Assembly (NCBI GenBank): GCA_035235625.1
Contig: CP141142.1
Span: 30,328,995 to 30,392,994 of the forward strand
Length of the DNA stretch: 64,000 nucleotides
DNA from: Saururus chinensis
Lineage: Eukaryota; Streptophyta; Magnoliopsida; Piperales; Saururaceae
Reading direction: 5' to 3'
Shown here: in pieces, positions 52,882 through 64,000 of the stretch
How positions within the stretch are numbered: position 1 is the first letter of the stretch
Layout of the letters: the number at the start of each line of letters is the position of its first letter
Program-made: the position numbers and the translations under genes
Notes under the pieces: model-generated
What the model saw: the letters and a program-made list of their open reading frames with translations, nothing else
Databases searched by the model: none
What the model was told of the DNA's origin: nothing

Positions 52882-53239
52882 TGTTGTAGACAGATGTCCA
52901 CAACGACGTAACAGTCAGTGTAGTGGAAGGGAGCAGTGTTGGATGGCCGGGAAAGGGGAGAAGGAATGGCATGGCCGCCGGACAGGGGGAAGAGGCAAAG
53001 AGGAAAGGGGAGAAGACAAGAAAATCAATCATTCATTCCATAATCAAATTAGGGCATAGCCTTTACACTTAAATAGATAATCCTAATGGGCTCACTAACA
53101 AACACCTAAGGCCTATTAACATAATTAAAAGAAAGTACTAATACCCTAATTAACCTATTTACCTAAATACTCTTATTATATAATTACCTAATTACCCTAG
53201 CACATGGCCGCAGTGGCTACCACTGGGGCATTCACAACA
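52882..53239 (-). repeat. 5' LTR of the outer LTR element
   Basis: Pairs with 48388-48745. The degenerate primer-binding site lies just left of it, at about 52868-52881 (read on minus). Confidence 0.85.
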
Positions 53240-53639
53240 AATTGCCCTGATGTCTAGCCATGGTAGGCGTGAACAGGTATCGTTGTCTTATGAATTGTGG
53301 CCTGCGTGCTTGCCTTCTTTGCCTTCGGGGCCACACTTTAGCCATTGGTTAAGTGAGTCTCTTCAGCAATTTGAGTTATTTTAATAATAACTTATGAATT
53401 TGGCTTTGAGACACATGAATACCTCCTCATATCACTTCCACATCCAGTGATGAGCTAGTAGCTTCTTCCTCACCTTTTCGTTGGTTGGGACAAGTTTTAC
53501 GACCTTCTCCACGTTGGTCAATGGTTGGGAAAACCCGGGCAACCGCTTGCATCTTTGACTACATGGAAGACCACTTGGAGCCGATATAGAGGTATGCTAA
53601 AAAAACCACACCTAGTGGACAAGGCAAAAGAAACTGGTC

Positions 53640-54732
53640 ATTAGTGTACAAATGTCATATATGTCATGTCATGGATAACATGTCTCACTCCTTCATTGTG
53701 TTATCGCTTAGATGCTAGTCTATTATGATGTAATTTTATATACACGATAGAGTAATAAATCATCTTACCGATAAAAAGACTAGTATACTTGCATGTGTGT
53801 TGTCGTAAACACGATAAACATAATATCGTGTGATTAAGTTGGCGATATACATAAGTGTGAGGATCATATTGTATCATTTGTACTACACTAATCAATCACA
53901 TCCTATTATTGATAAGACGAGATTTACCTGGAGCACAGATGATGCCCAACAAGAATTTTGGTAGTGGCAGAGTACTCATCCTTTCTGCTCATGATGTTTT
54001 GGTGGGCTGATGATATGCCTTGAATCAACATACCATAAACGGCCCCAACCCAATTGCACCTCCCCACAAGTGTCAGGTCATCTATGAAATTACACAGAGA
54101 TGGGGATGCAGATTTGTTGCTCTGTGTGAATAAAACAAGGACCCCCATGTGCATGATGGTCAATCGTGCTAAGTCCTTATCTGATACAATCTATCTGTTG
54201 TTAGCCACTTCTTTTAACATTTGTTTAACCAAATTATTCTCTAACCGCTTCCCTTGGAAGAACTTCTTGAAGAATTGCCCCTTGTCATGGGCAACCTCCC
54301 TTCACTACTTTTCAACTTCAACGCACTCAAACCCGTGATCAGTGCGATATCTTCCACCATAAGGGGTAGTATTTTGCCCCTAATGTTGAACACCTCTTGT
54401 GAGTCATCCCAGCACTCACCAATTAGAACGTGCATGAGCGGCCTGGAGATAATGATTGACTTGCAATCATATACTGGGTAGAACCCAGTCTCTTTGATGA
54501 TTGTCTTGCATCCCGTCCTCGATTCAACAAGGTCTTTTGAAAGTCAGAGTCCAGCGGGGAACTGTTTGTTCCCAGACCCGGTCTTCCCCCGCAGATTCTC
54601 TTCTTCTTCTCTTTTGATGCTTTCACTAATTCCGCCTTTTGCATGTATTCTTCTATATTTTTGTCTGTACATATATATAGATATATAGATATAGATATAT
54701 AGATATAGATATATATATATATATATAGATAT

Positions 54733-54804
<72 letters not shown>

Positions 54805-55112
54805 AGAATGGGTCGTGACCAAAATCAAGAGTCACGTTCATTCACATTATATATATGCTAAGTTCATATATCATGTTATCGGATACACTATATGATGCCT
54901 TCTCATACACGATAGCATAAAACTTGAATGTCGCCTTTCACTTATCGTGTTATTAAGGACACTTTATGTATGTTACTCATACACGATAGGAGGACATCAT
55001 ATATAGATTATTGTATTTCCAAACTCATGATATATTACTTATCGTACAATTGATCACACGATATGATACAACGTAGATAAATGTAGTGCCTACTTTGTGT
55101 GTTCTATAACAC
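53640..55112. repeat. ACACGA dyad array, right part of the MULE
   Basis: The same dyad with the same 8-nt spacing appears at cores 53797-53812, 54873-54888, 54947-54962, 55044-55059 and 55097-55112, with extra half-sites at about 53740, 53828, 54915 and 54985. No such dyad was noticed inside the nested LTR elements (48388-53239). Confidence 0.85.
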
Positions 55113-55689
55113 GAAATATCAAAAATTGCGCATACGAACATACAATCTAGAGCTTGAGTTAGGCCTTACCTCAAAATTGATCCAAGCCAGATTAACCCCT
55201 CGATCAACCGGTGATTTTCTCCATAGTTCACTGCTTTATTGGGATTGCCTCATTATACAGTCCAACCGAACCTCACTTCACGGCCAAAACTTACTTTGGG
55301 CCGAAAATTTTCAAAATCAGATTTCAAAAACAATAAAATTGAAACTCACACCGGAGTTTTTTCGAATTCTCCTTTCAGAAACAAGAAAAACCCTATTGTA
55401 TGGAAAACCGACTGAAGTTTTTCAAAATTTCCAGTGGGATGGGTCAGAAATCCAAACTCATGTTGCACGTTTTCTTGTCACTACTCCGACGCCAAAATCG
55501 CCGGTGAGATGGGTCGGTAATTGAACCAAGGCTTCTCACTAAGAAATCACCGGTCCGTGAGGTCATTTCCATGTGGATGCGACAGTGTGAGGCTTTTACA
55601 TGATATAAAACCTTAAACCCTGAATAGGGGTATTTATGTCCATATATTTATATATTGTATAAGTCCGGGTTTAATGACATTTTTTTGGG

Positions 55690-55745
55690 AAATAAAGGGA
55701 ATATGGAATATTGTGTTCTTTAGCCGGGCAATATAGAAAAAACTC
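55690..55745 (-). repeat. MULE right terminal inverted repeat
   Basis: Inverted partner of 41125-41180, with about 80 percent identity by eye over 56 bp. Its tip, GAGTTTTTTC, has the G-start usual for MULE ends. Confidence 0.9.
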
Positions 55746-58700
55746 TAAAATTTAAGATTATGCAAAGAACTCATAAAAAATTTAATTAAATTTATATGTA
55801 TATATCTATAGTAGAATCTACAAAAGTGGACATGAGCCAGTTGAAGTTTGAAATCAAGTTCGTGTTTTGAGGTTTTCCTATTGCTAAGCGGCCTAGCTCA
55901 AGTAGCTAACAGGAGATCTAAAGGAGAAATGTGGCCTTTGAATTTGAAGGGTCTAAATAGGTTAATGAAAATGTGTAACCTTATAAAAAAAAAAGAATAA
56001 GTAAAACCGTATCTTTTTTAGGCGAGCAAAATTATGAGGAAGGTAAGAGATCAATGTCATAGTACAATTAATGCGGCAATTTCACAAATTATATAATCAT
56101 TGTCTTGTAGGATGCAACAATATATGTCCCACCCTTTTATGGTTCTTAATTCTAGTCCCACATGCACCATAAATGCAACTACTTCCCCATAACGCTGAAA
56201 ATGACATTCGGCGAATACAATTATGTGTGCATTATTCAATGAGCATATCAGCGAGAAATGTTTGGCTGTGCATTGTACACCATGTTGGCTGTATTATTTA
56301 CCAATAGCCAAATAGCCCATCAGCATGTTATAATTGTCATGATGTCTCGTACACTATGTTGATAGGTTGTTGGGTAAATTAGGGCTGTTAACGAGCCATC
56401 TTGGCTATGTTGAGAAGGCTGAGATCAGCTCAGCTCAACTCAACTCGTACTAGGCTCGACTTGAATAGGGTTCAGCTTGAACTTGATTTGAGCTTGAATA
56501 GGCTCGAGTCGAGTTCAAGCATACCCTTGCTCGACTCGGCTCGGTTCGAATAAAACTCGAACTCGACTCTACTCAGCTCAAGTTCGAGCTCGAGTTTGAA
56601 CCCAAATATGATTTTAAAATATAAATAATACATAAGTAAATAAATAATATATGTATATATATTATAAATATAATTATTAATTTATATTTATATTTATGAC
56701 ATACTCGCTCCATCATAGATTAATAGCTCGGTTGGATTAGTTCATTTTAAAAATCAAGTGGAGTTATTAATTTAGGACAACTGGAGTATATAAAACGACA
56801 TATAATCATATATATGTACTAATATCATATATCATATATGATTTTTTAGACCCGTTTATATGAGCCAAGGATCACTCATGATTGTGTGATCCCTAATGTC
56901 ATGCTCCATCATATTTCGATTTAACAACACACATAACTCATGAGTCAAATTAGTTTTTATTCCCTTGTGCCCTTAGATCTCGATCTGATCGTTCTATGAT
57001 GGATTTGCTCACGCTGACGTACATGAGTCCAAACTCATATAAATTTTTTTTATTATATATATCCTCATTAAATTGTAATGGATGTATAATTTCTATGTAT
57101 GATATATATTTTTTAAAAAATAAAAATATTGAAGACACAAACACTAATACACTTTTGTCCCAAATTAATAGCTACATTTGGTTTTTCAAGATGAGCTAAA
57201 ATTAGTTCAATTGAAAAACTAAATAGAGTTATAAATATATGACAGAGGGAATATAATATCACACTAATATACCTAAAACCTTTTCTAAAAGAAACATGAC
57301 ACTAGGGGGACCAATTTTAGTTTACAAAAGAATAATTAGAATATTCTTTTAAAAGTTGAAGCATGACACGGGGACTAGCCTCAACTTACAAAATATTTCT
57401 CTTTTTACATGTACTTAAAATTTGTTTGTAGGCATACTCAGGCTTACATATAGTTATTTTATGAGTGATTTATAAGCATGTAAAGAAAAGAAAATACTAA
57501 GAAGTAGATGGTAATGGTGCGTGAGTGAGTTTTTATTTTTTGCATCTTTTTCGGTGATTATATACACATAAAGAGATGAAATGGTAATGCTACTTTTTTT
57601 AAACACATGTAACTAAAACTCATTTGTCATTTTTTTTTCTTTCATGGTGACTATAGTCAGATATTCGAAGTGTAGTCGTAATACTTGTTAAAGTATATTT
57701 ATTAATATTTAATATTAAAAATATCTTAGTGTGTATGATATTTCATATACTTTATATTAGATATTTTTTATTCTTATTTTTTTAGTTCAAGCCTAGGCTC
57801 ATGATTTACTTATAGCAGTTCAAGCTTGAGCAAAGCTTTGGATTGCTATTTAAGTCGAGCTCGAGTTGAAAATTTCAAGCTTATTCGAGCTTCAATCTAA
57901 ACTCGCACCGAGCTTTAACAATTCAAGTTTAATCCGAACTAACCTAATACTTGGCTCGTTAACACACCTAGGTGGATGGTAAAATATATAGTCAATGTGC
58001 TGTGCGACTCAGACCAAAAAATTTCTTCCACTAAACAATAACAATTGCTATCACATGAAGCACTCCCTCTCAACTTTAAAACATTCTCGACAACATTATA
58101 GACCAAAAACTAGCTCTAGACATTGGGCTATGCAAGTAGAGCAACTGTCTCACGACTGTGGACCCATCCTAACTCCCATTAGTATTAGTGGTTCGTGCAG
58201 ACTTTGAGACATGTCCTCTCCTTTTGGTGATCTTCCTTTTCGCAAGCAATGGCCATGCTTATGGAATTGTAGCAGAGAGAGGGAGATCCTCACATTGTAA
58301 GAGCAAAAACTTGCATAAGGCTCATAAGATGGATTTCTATGGAAATCCAAAAAGTACTTTTGAGAAGCATACGGAATTCATATTTGCACATGTTTTCACC
58401 AATTTGTTTTTGTTTTAGTGTGTTTGTATTGTTTGTCAAAACCCCAATAAGCGTACCCGATTTGTATTGGAATAATGGGGATGGGAACCTCCCACTTAGG
58501 GGCTGTTTGGATGAAATTGGAATATTTATTTATGAAGAAGAGGATTCTGTAGAATCTCATCTTAAGAGAATAATTTTTTTTTGCATAATCAGGGCAGAAT
58601 CCTCATTCCGCCATAGAATTAATTTGGCAGAATACCCCTAAATTTGAGGACAGATTCACTATCTAAACAATCCCTTACTTTCTAAAACCTTTGAGGTGAC

Positions 58701-61700
58701 ATGTTCTATTTCTTATCCATACGATTTCATATTCCCTTGTACCTATCTGTATATTCATTTATATTCATTGTGTGATTTAATATGTACTCCCTCTATACTT
58801 CTTTAATTGTCCTACAAAAGTTGTCAAATTTGTACCCTCTATGAGATTCTCACATGCCTCGCATGTAACCCAAAGATAATAACTTTTGTAGTTTTTTTGT
58901 AGGAACTTTTGTAGATTTACAAGGCACATAAACGCTCAAAAACATTTATGAAGAGGCATCATGTCTCTACAATCGATTGGTTAAGACTCCCCGTCATCTT
59001 TCATGAATTTACAACACGTCACTGTCAATTGAACAAGAAAGTCAAGGGTAGTCAAGTAGATTAAGAGAAATATGAAGGGTATTTTCAAGTTTATGGAGTG
59101 GGATTGGATGTATAATCATCCATGCATTTAACAGGAGTGAGAAAAAACAACCTTTTACCAGATTAGTCAATGTTATGGAACGAAGGGAGTATTTTGGATT
59201 GTGAAGAGAATTGTGAACTTTGATTTTTAAACTATCTTCGAGAGGAGTACTAATTATAAGGATCTGCTAACACCATTTACGAACGCTTTGAAGTAGAAAG
59301 CAAATAAATTTTTCGTTGAATTGCTTTTGGAAAAGAAAAGCAACAATGATGTTTGGATAGTCAAAGTTTGAAAAGTCATTCTTATATAGTTTAGACGTTT
59401 AGATAGCGCAATTGAGAAAATTGATTGTTATATGTAAAATGATATTTATAACCTTATTGAAATGATCACAGTCGTTCATCAAATATGAGGGTTTTTTCCT
59501 CACCACTACTTTTCCTTTTCCCCCTCCCCTGTTCCCTAGCACCATCCCTGATTCCGTGCCCTAGAACCTCAAGGAAGGCTGATCGGCACATGCCCTAAGA
59601 AGATGCAACCAGAGAGCTCTCACGCCCTAGCATATTTAGATTCTCCCATTGGCCAATGCCCATGCCGTAGTAGATTTGGATTCTCCCATCAGTCAGTGCC
59701 CTGTGAGGCGGCTCCCTTGCTATGACCTTCAACTCCATACCCTCCAATGGCAGTTGCTTATTCCTCGTTTGCACTCAGAGTGAAGCCTCCCATGGCCTCT
59801 CTCTTGAAAGCAGGTTGGTCGCTCTTACAAACTGTAACACCCCAGTTTTTATTCTCATAAACAAATAGACAATATGAAACTCAGGGCACAGCCAAGCATC
59901 ACATACCATTAAAATAAACCACCTGATGAAATGTGATTATCATAATCCAGGATCATAACCATGTGTAAGTGTAATAATGTAAATATAATAACACGAAATA
60001 ATTCATTTGGTTAACACAATGCCTTATTACAAATCAACACTAAAATAAAATCTATAGTCCTTATAATTTCATAAGTCTACCCTGCTAGCATTGTGTATTG
60101 CTTGTCTAATGGAAACCTACTACTCTGAATGTGGAATTGAACCTGCATCGCATAGATACATGAGTATTTCCACTAATACTCAATAAGATGCAAGAAAAAC
60201 TACTCATAATTAAGCCATGGAGATGGATATAGAAACAATAGGAAAGTGTAGATAATATACTGCTTGACACTGGTTTCAACATCACCAATACACAATGGCA
60301 AATTACACACTATATGTTGATTAGAAGCATTATTCATAGACTCTGACCTCTAATGAATGAAGGAAAATATCAACTCAAATATAATTAGACTCTTCTTATG
60401 AAACAATTATATTTATTGTTACCCGAATACGGACTCCCGCTCAAAGGAGTAATTGTAAACTAATAGTAAATCCTAGTATCCCTGGAGATCCACTCAGATA
60501 AGCCATGGGCCACCATCGTGCTCATTGATACACTGACCGGAGATAGATGAGCCTTCCTTGATGCTCAAAAAGCTAAATGCACACAAAGTGCTCAAAAGAG
60601 AATTGGGGACCAAAGCCCTGAAAGTACGGAGACCACAAGGCCTAACAATGCCGCCATGGCTATTACAGTGAGCTTACTTGGACTCTAGTTCAACCATATG
60701 ATACAATTCAGCTATATGATATAAGTTAACCATATAATACAATTCAGCCATATGATACAATTTAGCCATATCCTCTTCTAATTATAGGTAGTTCTTACAT
60801 TAATCAGAAGACAACACTAACAATATTGTTTACATTAGCATTTATTACACATCCAAGTCTCATTTCAATTCAAGAGTTTAACAATAGTTTGATCCCATCC
60901 AAATTTGTCCAACCACAATGTAAAACTAAATTCTTTTGGCTGCAATCCAGATCATATTAGGTAAGTTAGAGATTATAATCATCTCAGCACCATTGGTCTA
61001 GGTTCAACTATTTATTTTTGCAAGCTTAGGAGTTGTAAGATATCTATACTATCTTTGGAACACAACCTTTGGTTCATCCCTGAAATCAATTACATACCTT
61101 TAATATTTATGCAGTGCAATTGCATCATTCATTATTGGGCTAACCTAGAATTTAGCCAATGATCTATTTTTTTTAGAAGGACTCATATGGAACAACAAGT
61201 ATAGATTTAATCAACTTTCTGGTTGCAGCAAGACAATGACCAAAAACCAATGAATAATGCAACCAGAGTATAGATTAATCGCAACATGGGGAACTCTAGA
61301 TTTATCTGTATGCAGCTTATGATTATAGAAAAGTTTAAGTCTTATGAACTTAGTATAAGGAATAATTCACAGCACAAAATAACATACGATTGCAGCAAGA
61401 CTACGGATAAAACCCAAAGAATAATACCAAAGAAAGCATGGATTAATCTCAGCATAAAAATACATGAATTGACCCTAAGAGTTCAGGCTGAAACACAATA
61501 GGGTACATTAACCGATCCTAATGATTTAGGATCAAAATACATCAAATTAACAGAATGTAAGATTCTATACTTAACCATATGTAGCATACAATTCAGCAAA
61601 GTATAGATCTAAAGACTTCAGAAAGAGGGGAAAACACAATTAACACCTAGAATACAATTTCAGTCCTTGCCTATAATCAGCCTGGAATGAGATCGAGAAC

Positions 61701-64000
61701 ATGTATATCTTACGGGAGAGGAGAAAGAAAGCTCTAGGTAATGGCCTTTGTAACACATCACAACAATTTGGTTTAGTGTTTTACACCATAGACATGATTA
61801 GGAGTGGAAAAAGAACATCCTACCTCTACCAGCCCGCCTCCACAACCTTGCTCCCTTGCTCCTATGCCCTTGCTTCTATGCTGGGTTCGATGGTGCTGAA
61901 ATCCCCTCCTTCAAACTATTGAGATCATGGTATTTTTTATGGGGAGAAAGGTGAAGAGAAGTGGCCAGGCAGAAAAGTTTGTGCCTTCGTCCCCCCTAGT
62001 CTTCTTATTAACCAATCTCCTATTTTATAGGAGGCGTACTAATAAAAAATGACCAGCCCCCCCCCCCCCCCCCCCTCAAGAGTCCTTGATAAGTCTTCTC
62101 CAAAATTATAGGGGACGTGCATAACATAAGTTGCCGGTCATAGGACTAGTGTGTCCGGCCCCTAGACCCCTTGCTAACCACTCCCCTATTTTCTAGGGGA
62201 TGACCTAATCACCGCCCCACAAGCTGAAACCTAGTTTCTATGAAATTTCTCTATCCAATTCAACTAAAACTCCTTCTCTCCAATGCATCCATAGCAAGGC
62301 CGGACCCCCTATTGCCAAAATAGCCCCTCAACAAGGCCGGACTCCCCTTATACCCTATATGGTTATAATAACATAATAATACATTTCCAATCGACAAAGC
62401 AAATAGAACAAGTACATACTAGTAAAAAAAAATACCTATGATTAGGGAAGTTACATCCTTCCCCCCTTAATGGGCATTTCGTCCTCGAAATGAAAAGGGT
62501 TACTCGGTAAATAACTCAACCAAACTAATTCTACCCCACCTAAGTAGTGTCATTATATATGTTATTCATGTCATTTCATATAGTCATTCACTTGCAGATA
62601 GCTTTAATTGCTCTGATACCAATTGTAACTGTAACGACCCGTTTTCGGTTACGCTGAACCCGGGAGGGTTAAGGGTAATTCGGTAATTTAAGATTAATAT
62701 TAAAGGTTTTCATTAGATAAAATACCCATAGCCAGGTAGAGCTTGGCATAACGAGCGTAATGATTCAAAGAACGCGCGAAACGGAGGTTGGGACCGGAAG
62801 TGACGACCTCAGGAAACGTAGATAATAGGTGGGACCCACTTGGAAATAGTGTGATTTGCTGCTTTAAGTGGGTTATTATCGAAGGGCTCAACAATACGAG
62901 TCCAACGGTACCAAGAACGTGCAAATCCGAATCCGGGGTAGGGAGATACGCACGTTTGAAGATTTGATTTAAAAATAAAAAATAAAAAATAAAAATATGT
63001 GGTGCGCGCGCGACGCACGCGCGGCCGCGACGTGCGGTACGCGCGCCCGTCGCGCTATGCGCGGGCGATGCAAAACGGCGGGCGCCGCCGGCGCGCCGCG
63101 CGTTTCCGCGGGCACCGCCGTTTCTGGCGGCGCGGCGCCGCGGTTTCGGCGGCTCGGGGGCTATTTATACCCCCATTTTCGCTTCATTCTTGTCCAGAAC
63201 TTCTCCACCCCCGTTTCTGACCGTTCTGAGGCCGATTAAGGCCATTCAAGACCCGTTTCCTACTAAATCGAGTATGCTCTACGCAATGGAGCTGTCCGTT
63301 CTTCAAGTTGAAGACCGTATGATGAGGAAACGTCCCAAGACAAGAGGAGGTCCTGTCCGTTATCTTCATGCACCGACGAACTTCGTTTTCTCTGTTTCTA
63401 GCCATCCTAACTCCAATTTAGTCGGTCCAAGAGGCGTTCTTGACTAAATCAAGTATGTTCTATGTGGTGGAGGATTCCGTTTTCTGAATTGACAATCGTA
63501 TGAAGAGGAAACGCCCCAAGACAAGGAAAGGTTCTACCCATACCGATCAACTTTGTTTTCTCTGTTTCTGGCCATCCCAACTTCGATTTAGTCGGTCCAA
63601 GAGGCATTCTTGACTAAATCAAGTATGTTCTACGCGATGGAGAGGTCCGTTCTTTGATTCGACAACCGTATAAGGAGGAAATTTCCTGAGACAAGGAGAG
63701 GCTCCACCCGTGATCCTCGAGCAACGAACAAGAAAAATGGGCCCGAAGCAAGACGGGATTCTGTCCGAAGTTGCCAAGCTACATCAAGAGAAGTAATCCA
63801 GACTAGGGGAGGTTCTGTCTGCCGCTCACGGGCGTAGAAAACAAGAAGAATCTCCAGCAAGGAGAACATTTATACGTAGTCTTTCGGTACAAGATGATGA
63901 ACGTATGGAGGCTAGAGGAAGCTCCGTCTAATATCTTCGGATCTGAAGGGGAGGATGCTCGTGTGAGCAACTCCGTCTACCGCTACTATACGAGACATGA

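Larger units (their letters stand above)
48383..53244 (-). mobile_element. Ty3/gypsy-like LTR element, internally deleted, TSD AATTG
   Basis: Two 358-bp LTRs (48388-48745 and 52882-53239) in direct orientation have TGTTGT...ACAACA ends. AATTG flanks the whole at 48383-48387 and 53240-53244. The element reads leftward. Next to the right LTR, the minus strand has TTGATATTGGAGCC, a mutated initiator-Met primer-binding site. Next to the left LTR it has HLEDEV coding sequence followed by a GGAGGGGGG polypurine tract, as at gypsy pol ends. Excluding the nested element, about 2.76 kb remain, with no recognisable RT or integrase, so it is non-autonomous. The LTRs differ at roughly one base in eight. 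Confidence 0.85.
46985..54644 (-). pseudogene. MULE accessory gene, DUF1985/plant-mobile-domain-like
   Basis: Multi-exon minus-strand gene, read right to left. Exon region 1 (54644-53930) reads LMHVLIGECWDDSQEVFNIR, GKILPLMVEDIALITGL, then, after a frame change, HMGVLVLFTQSNK.. and LCNFIDDLTLVGRCNWVGAV. The IRG..L.ed.AlitGL and CNWVgAVY patterns are those of DUF1985 and the related plant mobile domain. A second piece (about 53590-53440) reads LTNVEKVVKLVPTNEKVRKK. After the LTR insertion come FQPAQDIIESFIMSVGVMTR (48370-48300), a Pro-rich segment (48240-47990) and Glu/Lys-rich segments (47710-46985) typical of linkers in transposon-carried DUF1985 proteins. No Ulp1 protease domain was found. 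Stops, frame changes and the insertion at 48388 make it non-functional. DUF1985 versus PMD cannot be settled by eye. Confidence 0.55.
41116..55754. mobile_element. Large MULE (Mutator-like DNA transposon), TIRs and 9-bp TSD
   Basis: 41125-55745 begins AAGTTTTTTCCATATTGC. Its right end, read inward, begins GAGTTTTTTCTATATTGC. The terminal inverted repeats cover about 56 bp with about 45 matches, and most of the differences are transitions. TAAAATTTA flanks it at 41116-41124 and 55746-55754, the 9-bp duplication typical of Mutator. The element spans 14,621 bp, or about 9.76 kb without the LTR element nested in it. It carries a broken transposase gene on + (41439 to about 44650), a broken accessory gene on - (about 54644 to 46985) and an array of ACACGA dyads in its non-coding parts. 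It is probably no longer self-mobile. Confidence 0.9.

Overview
The window is nuclear DNA of a flowering plant. It has intron-split, plant-specific genes (a RALF-type peptide and a plastid-targeted pentatricopeptide protein) set in a dense field of plant transposable elements: Ty3/gypsy and Ty1/copia LTR elements, LINE remnants, a Mutator-like element (MULE), a hAT-like element, and Tourist- and Stowaway-like MITEs. Exon 1 of the PPR gene is much more GC-rich than exon 2. That hints at a non-grass monocot or early-diverging angiosperm, but the species cannot be read from the sequence.

Genes. Only two intact protein genes are convincing: a divergent RALF-like peptide gene (17249-17590, +) with its own TATA box, and a two-exon gene for a chloroplast PPR protein of the At2g30100 type (35794-38328, +). 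Broken or partial coding pieces include a copia pol (about 5830-8380, -), a LINE-type RNase H (9215-9460, -), a LINE-like YADD block (26396-26875, -), an HtrA/Deg protease exon (29530-29755, -) and two unassigned exon-like pieces on either side of a 4.9-kb solo LTR.

Layout. 1-16 kb is old repeat DNA: a possible 4.4-kb solo LTR, copia and LINE remains, a 0.55-kb CT tract and tandem duplications. 17-18 kb holds the RALF gene and, 225 bp beyond its stop, a near-perfect 229-bp inverted repeat. 19-35 kb carries solo LTRs with target-site duplications (TSDs): 19143-19574, 21031-25937 and 31132-34741. 35.3-38.4 kb is the PPR gene. 41.1-55.7 kb is one MULE with 56-bp terminal inverted repeats and a 9-bp TSD. 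56-59 kb holds a hAT-like element and two MITEs. 59.8-64 kb has a 2.6-kb LTR with only about 170 bp of internal sequence, then the start of a second, CpG-rich LTR that runs off the window.

The most interesting object is the MULE (41125-55745). It carries a decayed transposase gene (MuDR N-terminal domain, MULE DDE domain, SWIM zinc finger) on + and a second multi-exon gene on - whose first part resembles DUF1985/plant-mobile-domain proteins. Its non-coding DNA holds at least 19 copies of one dyad, (A)TCGTGT-N8-ACACGA(T), with an invariant 8-nt spacer. The dyads are absent from the retrotransposons inserted in it. This resembles VANDAL-type elements, whose own anti-silencing protein recognises short motifs dispersed in the element, but with a palindromic two-half-site motif I do not recognise. 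The accessory gene was split by a 4.85-kb LTR element (TSD AATTG), which was itself invaded by a gag-only LTR element (TSD AAGCC). Three nested insertions are thus each dated relative to the others.
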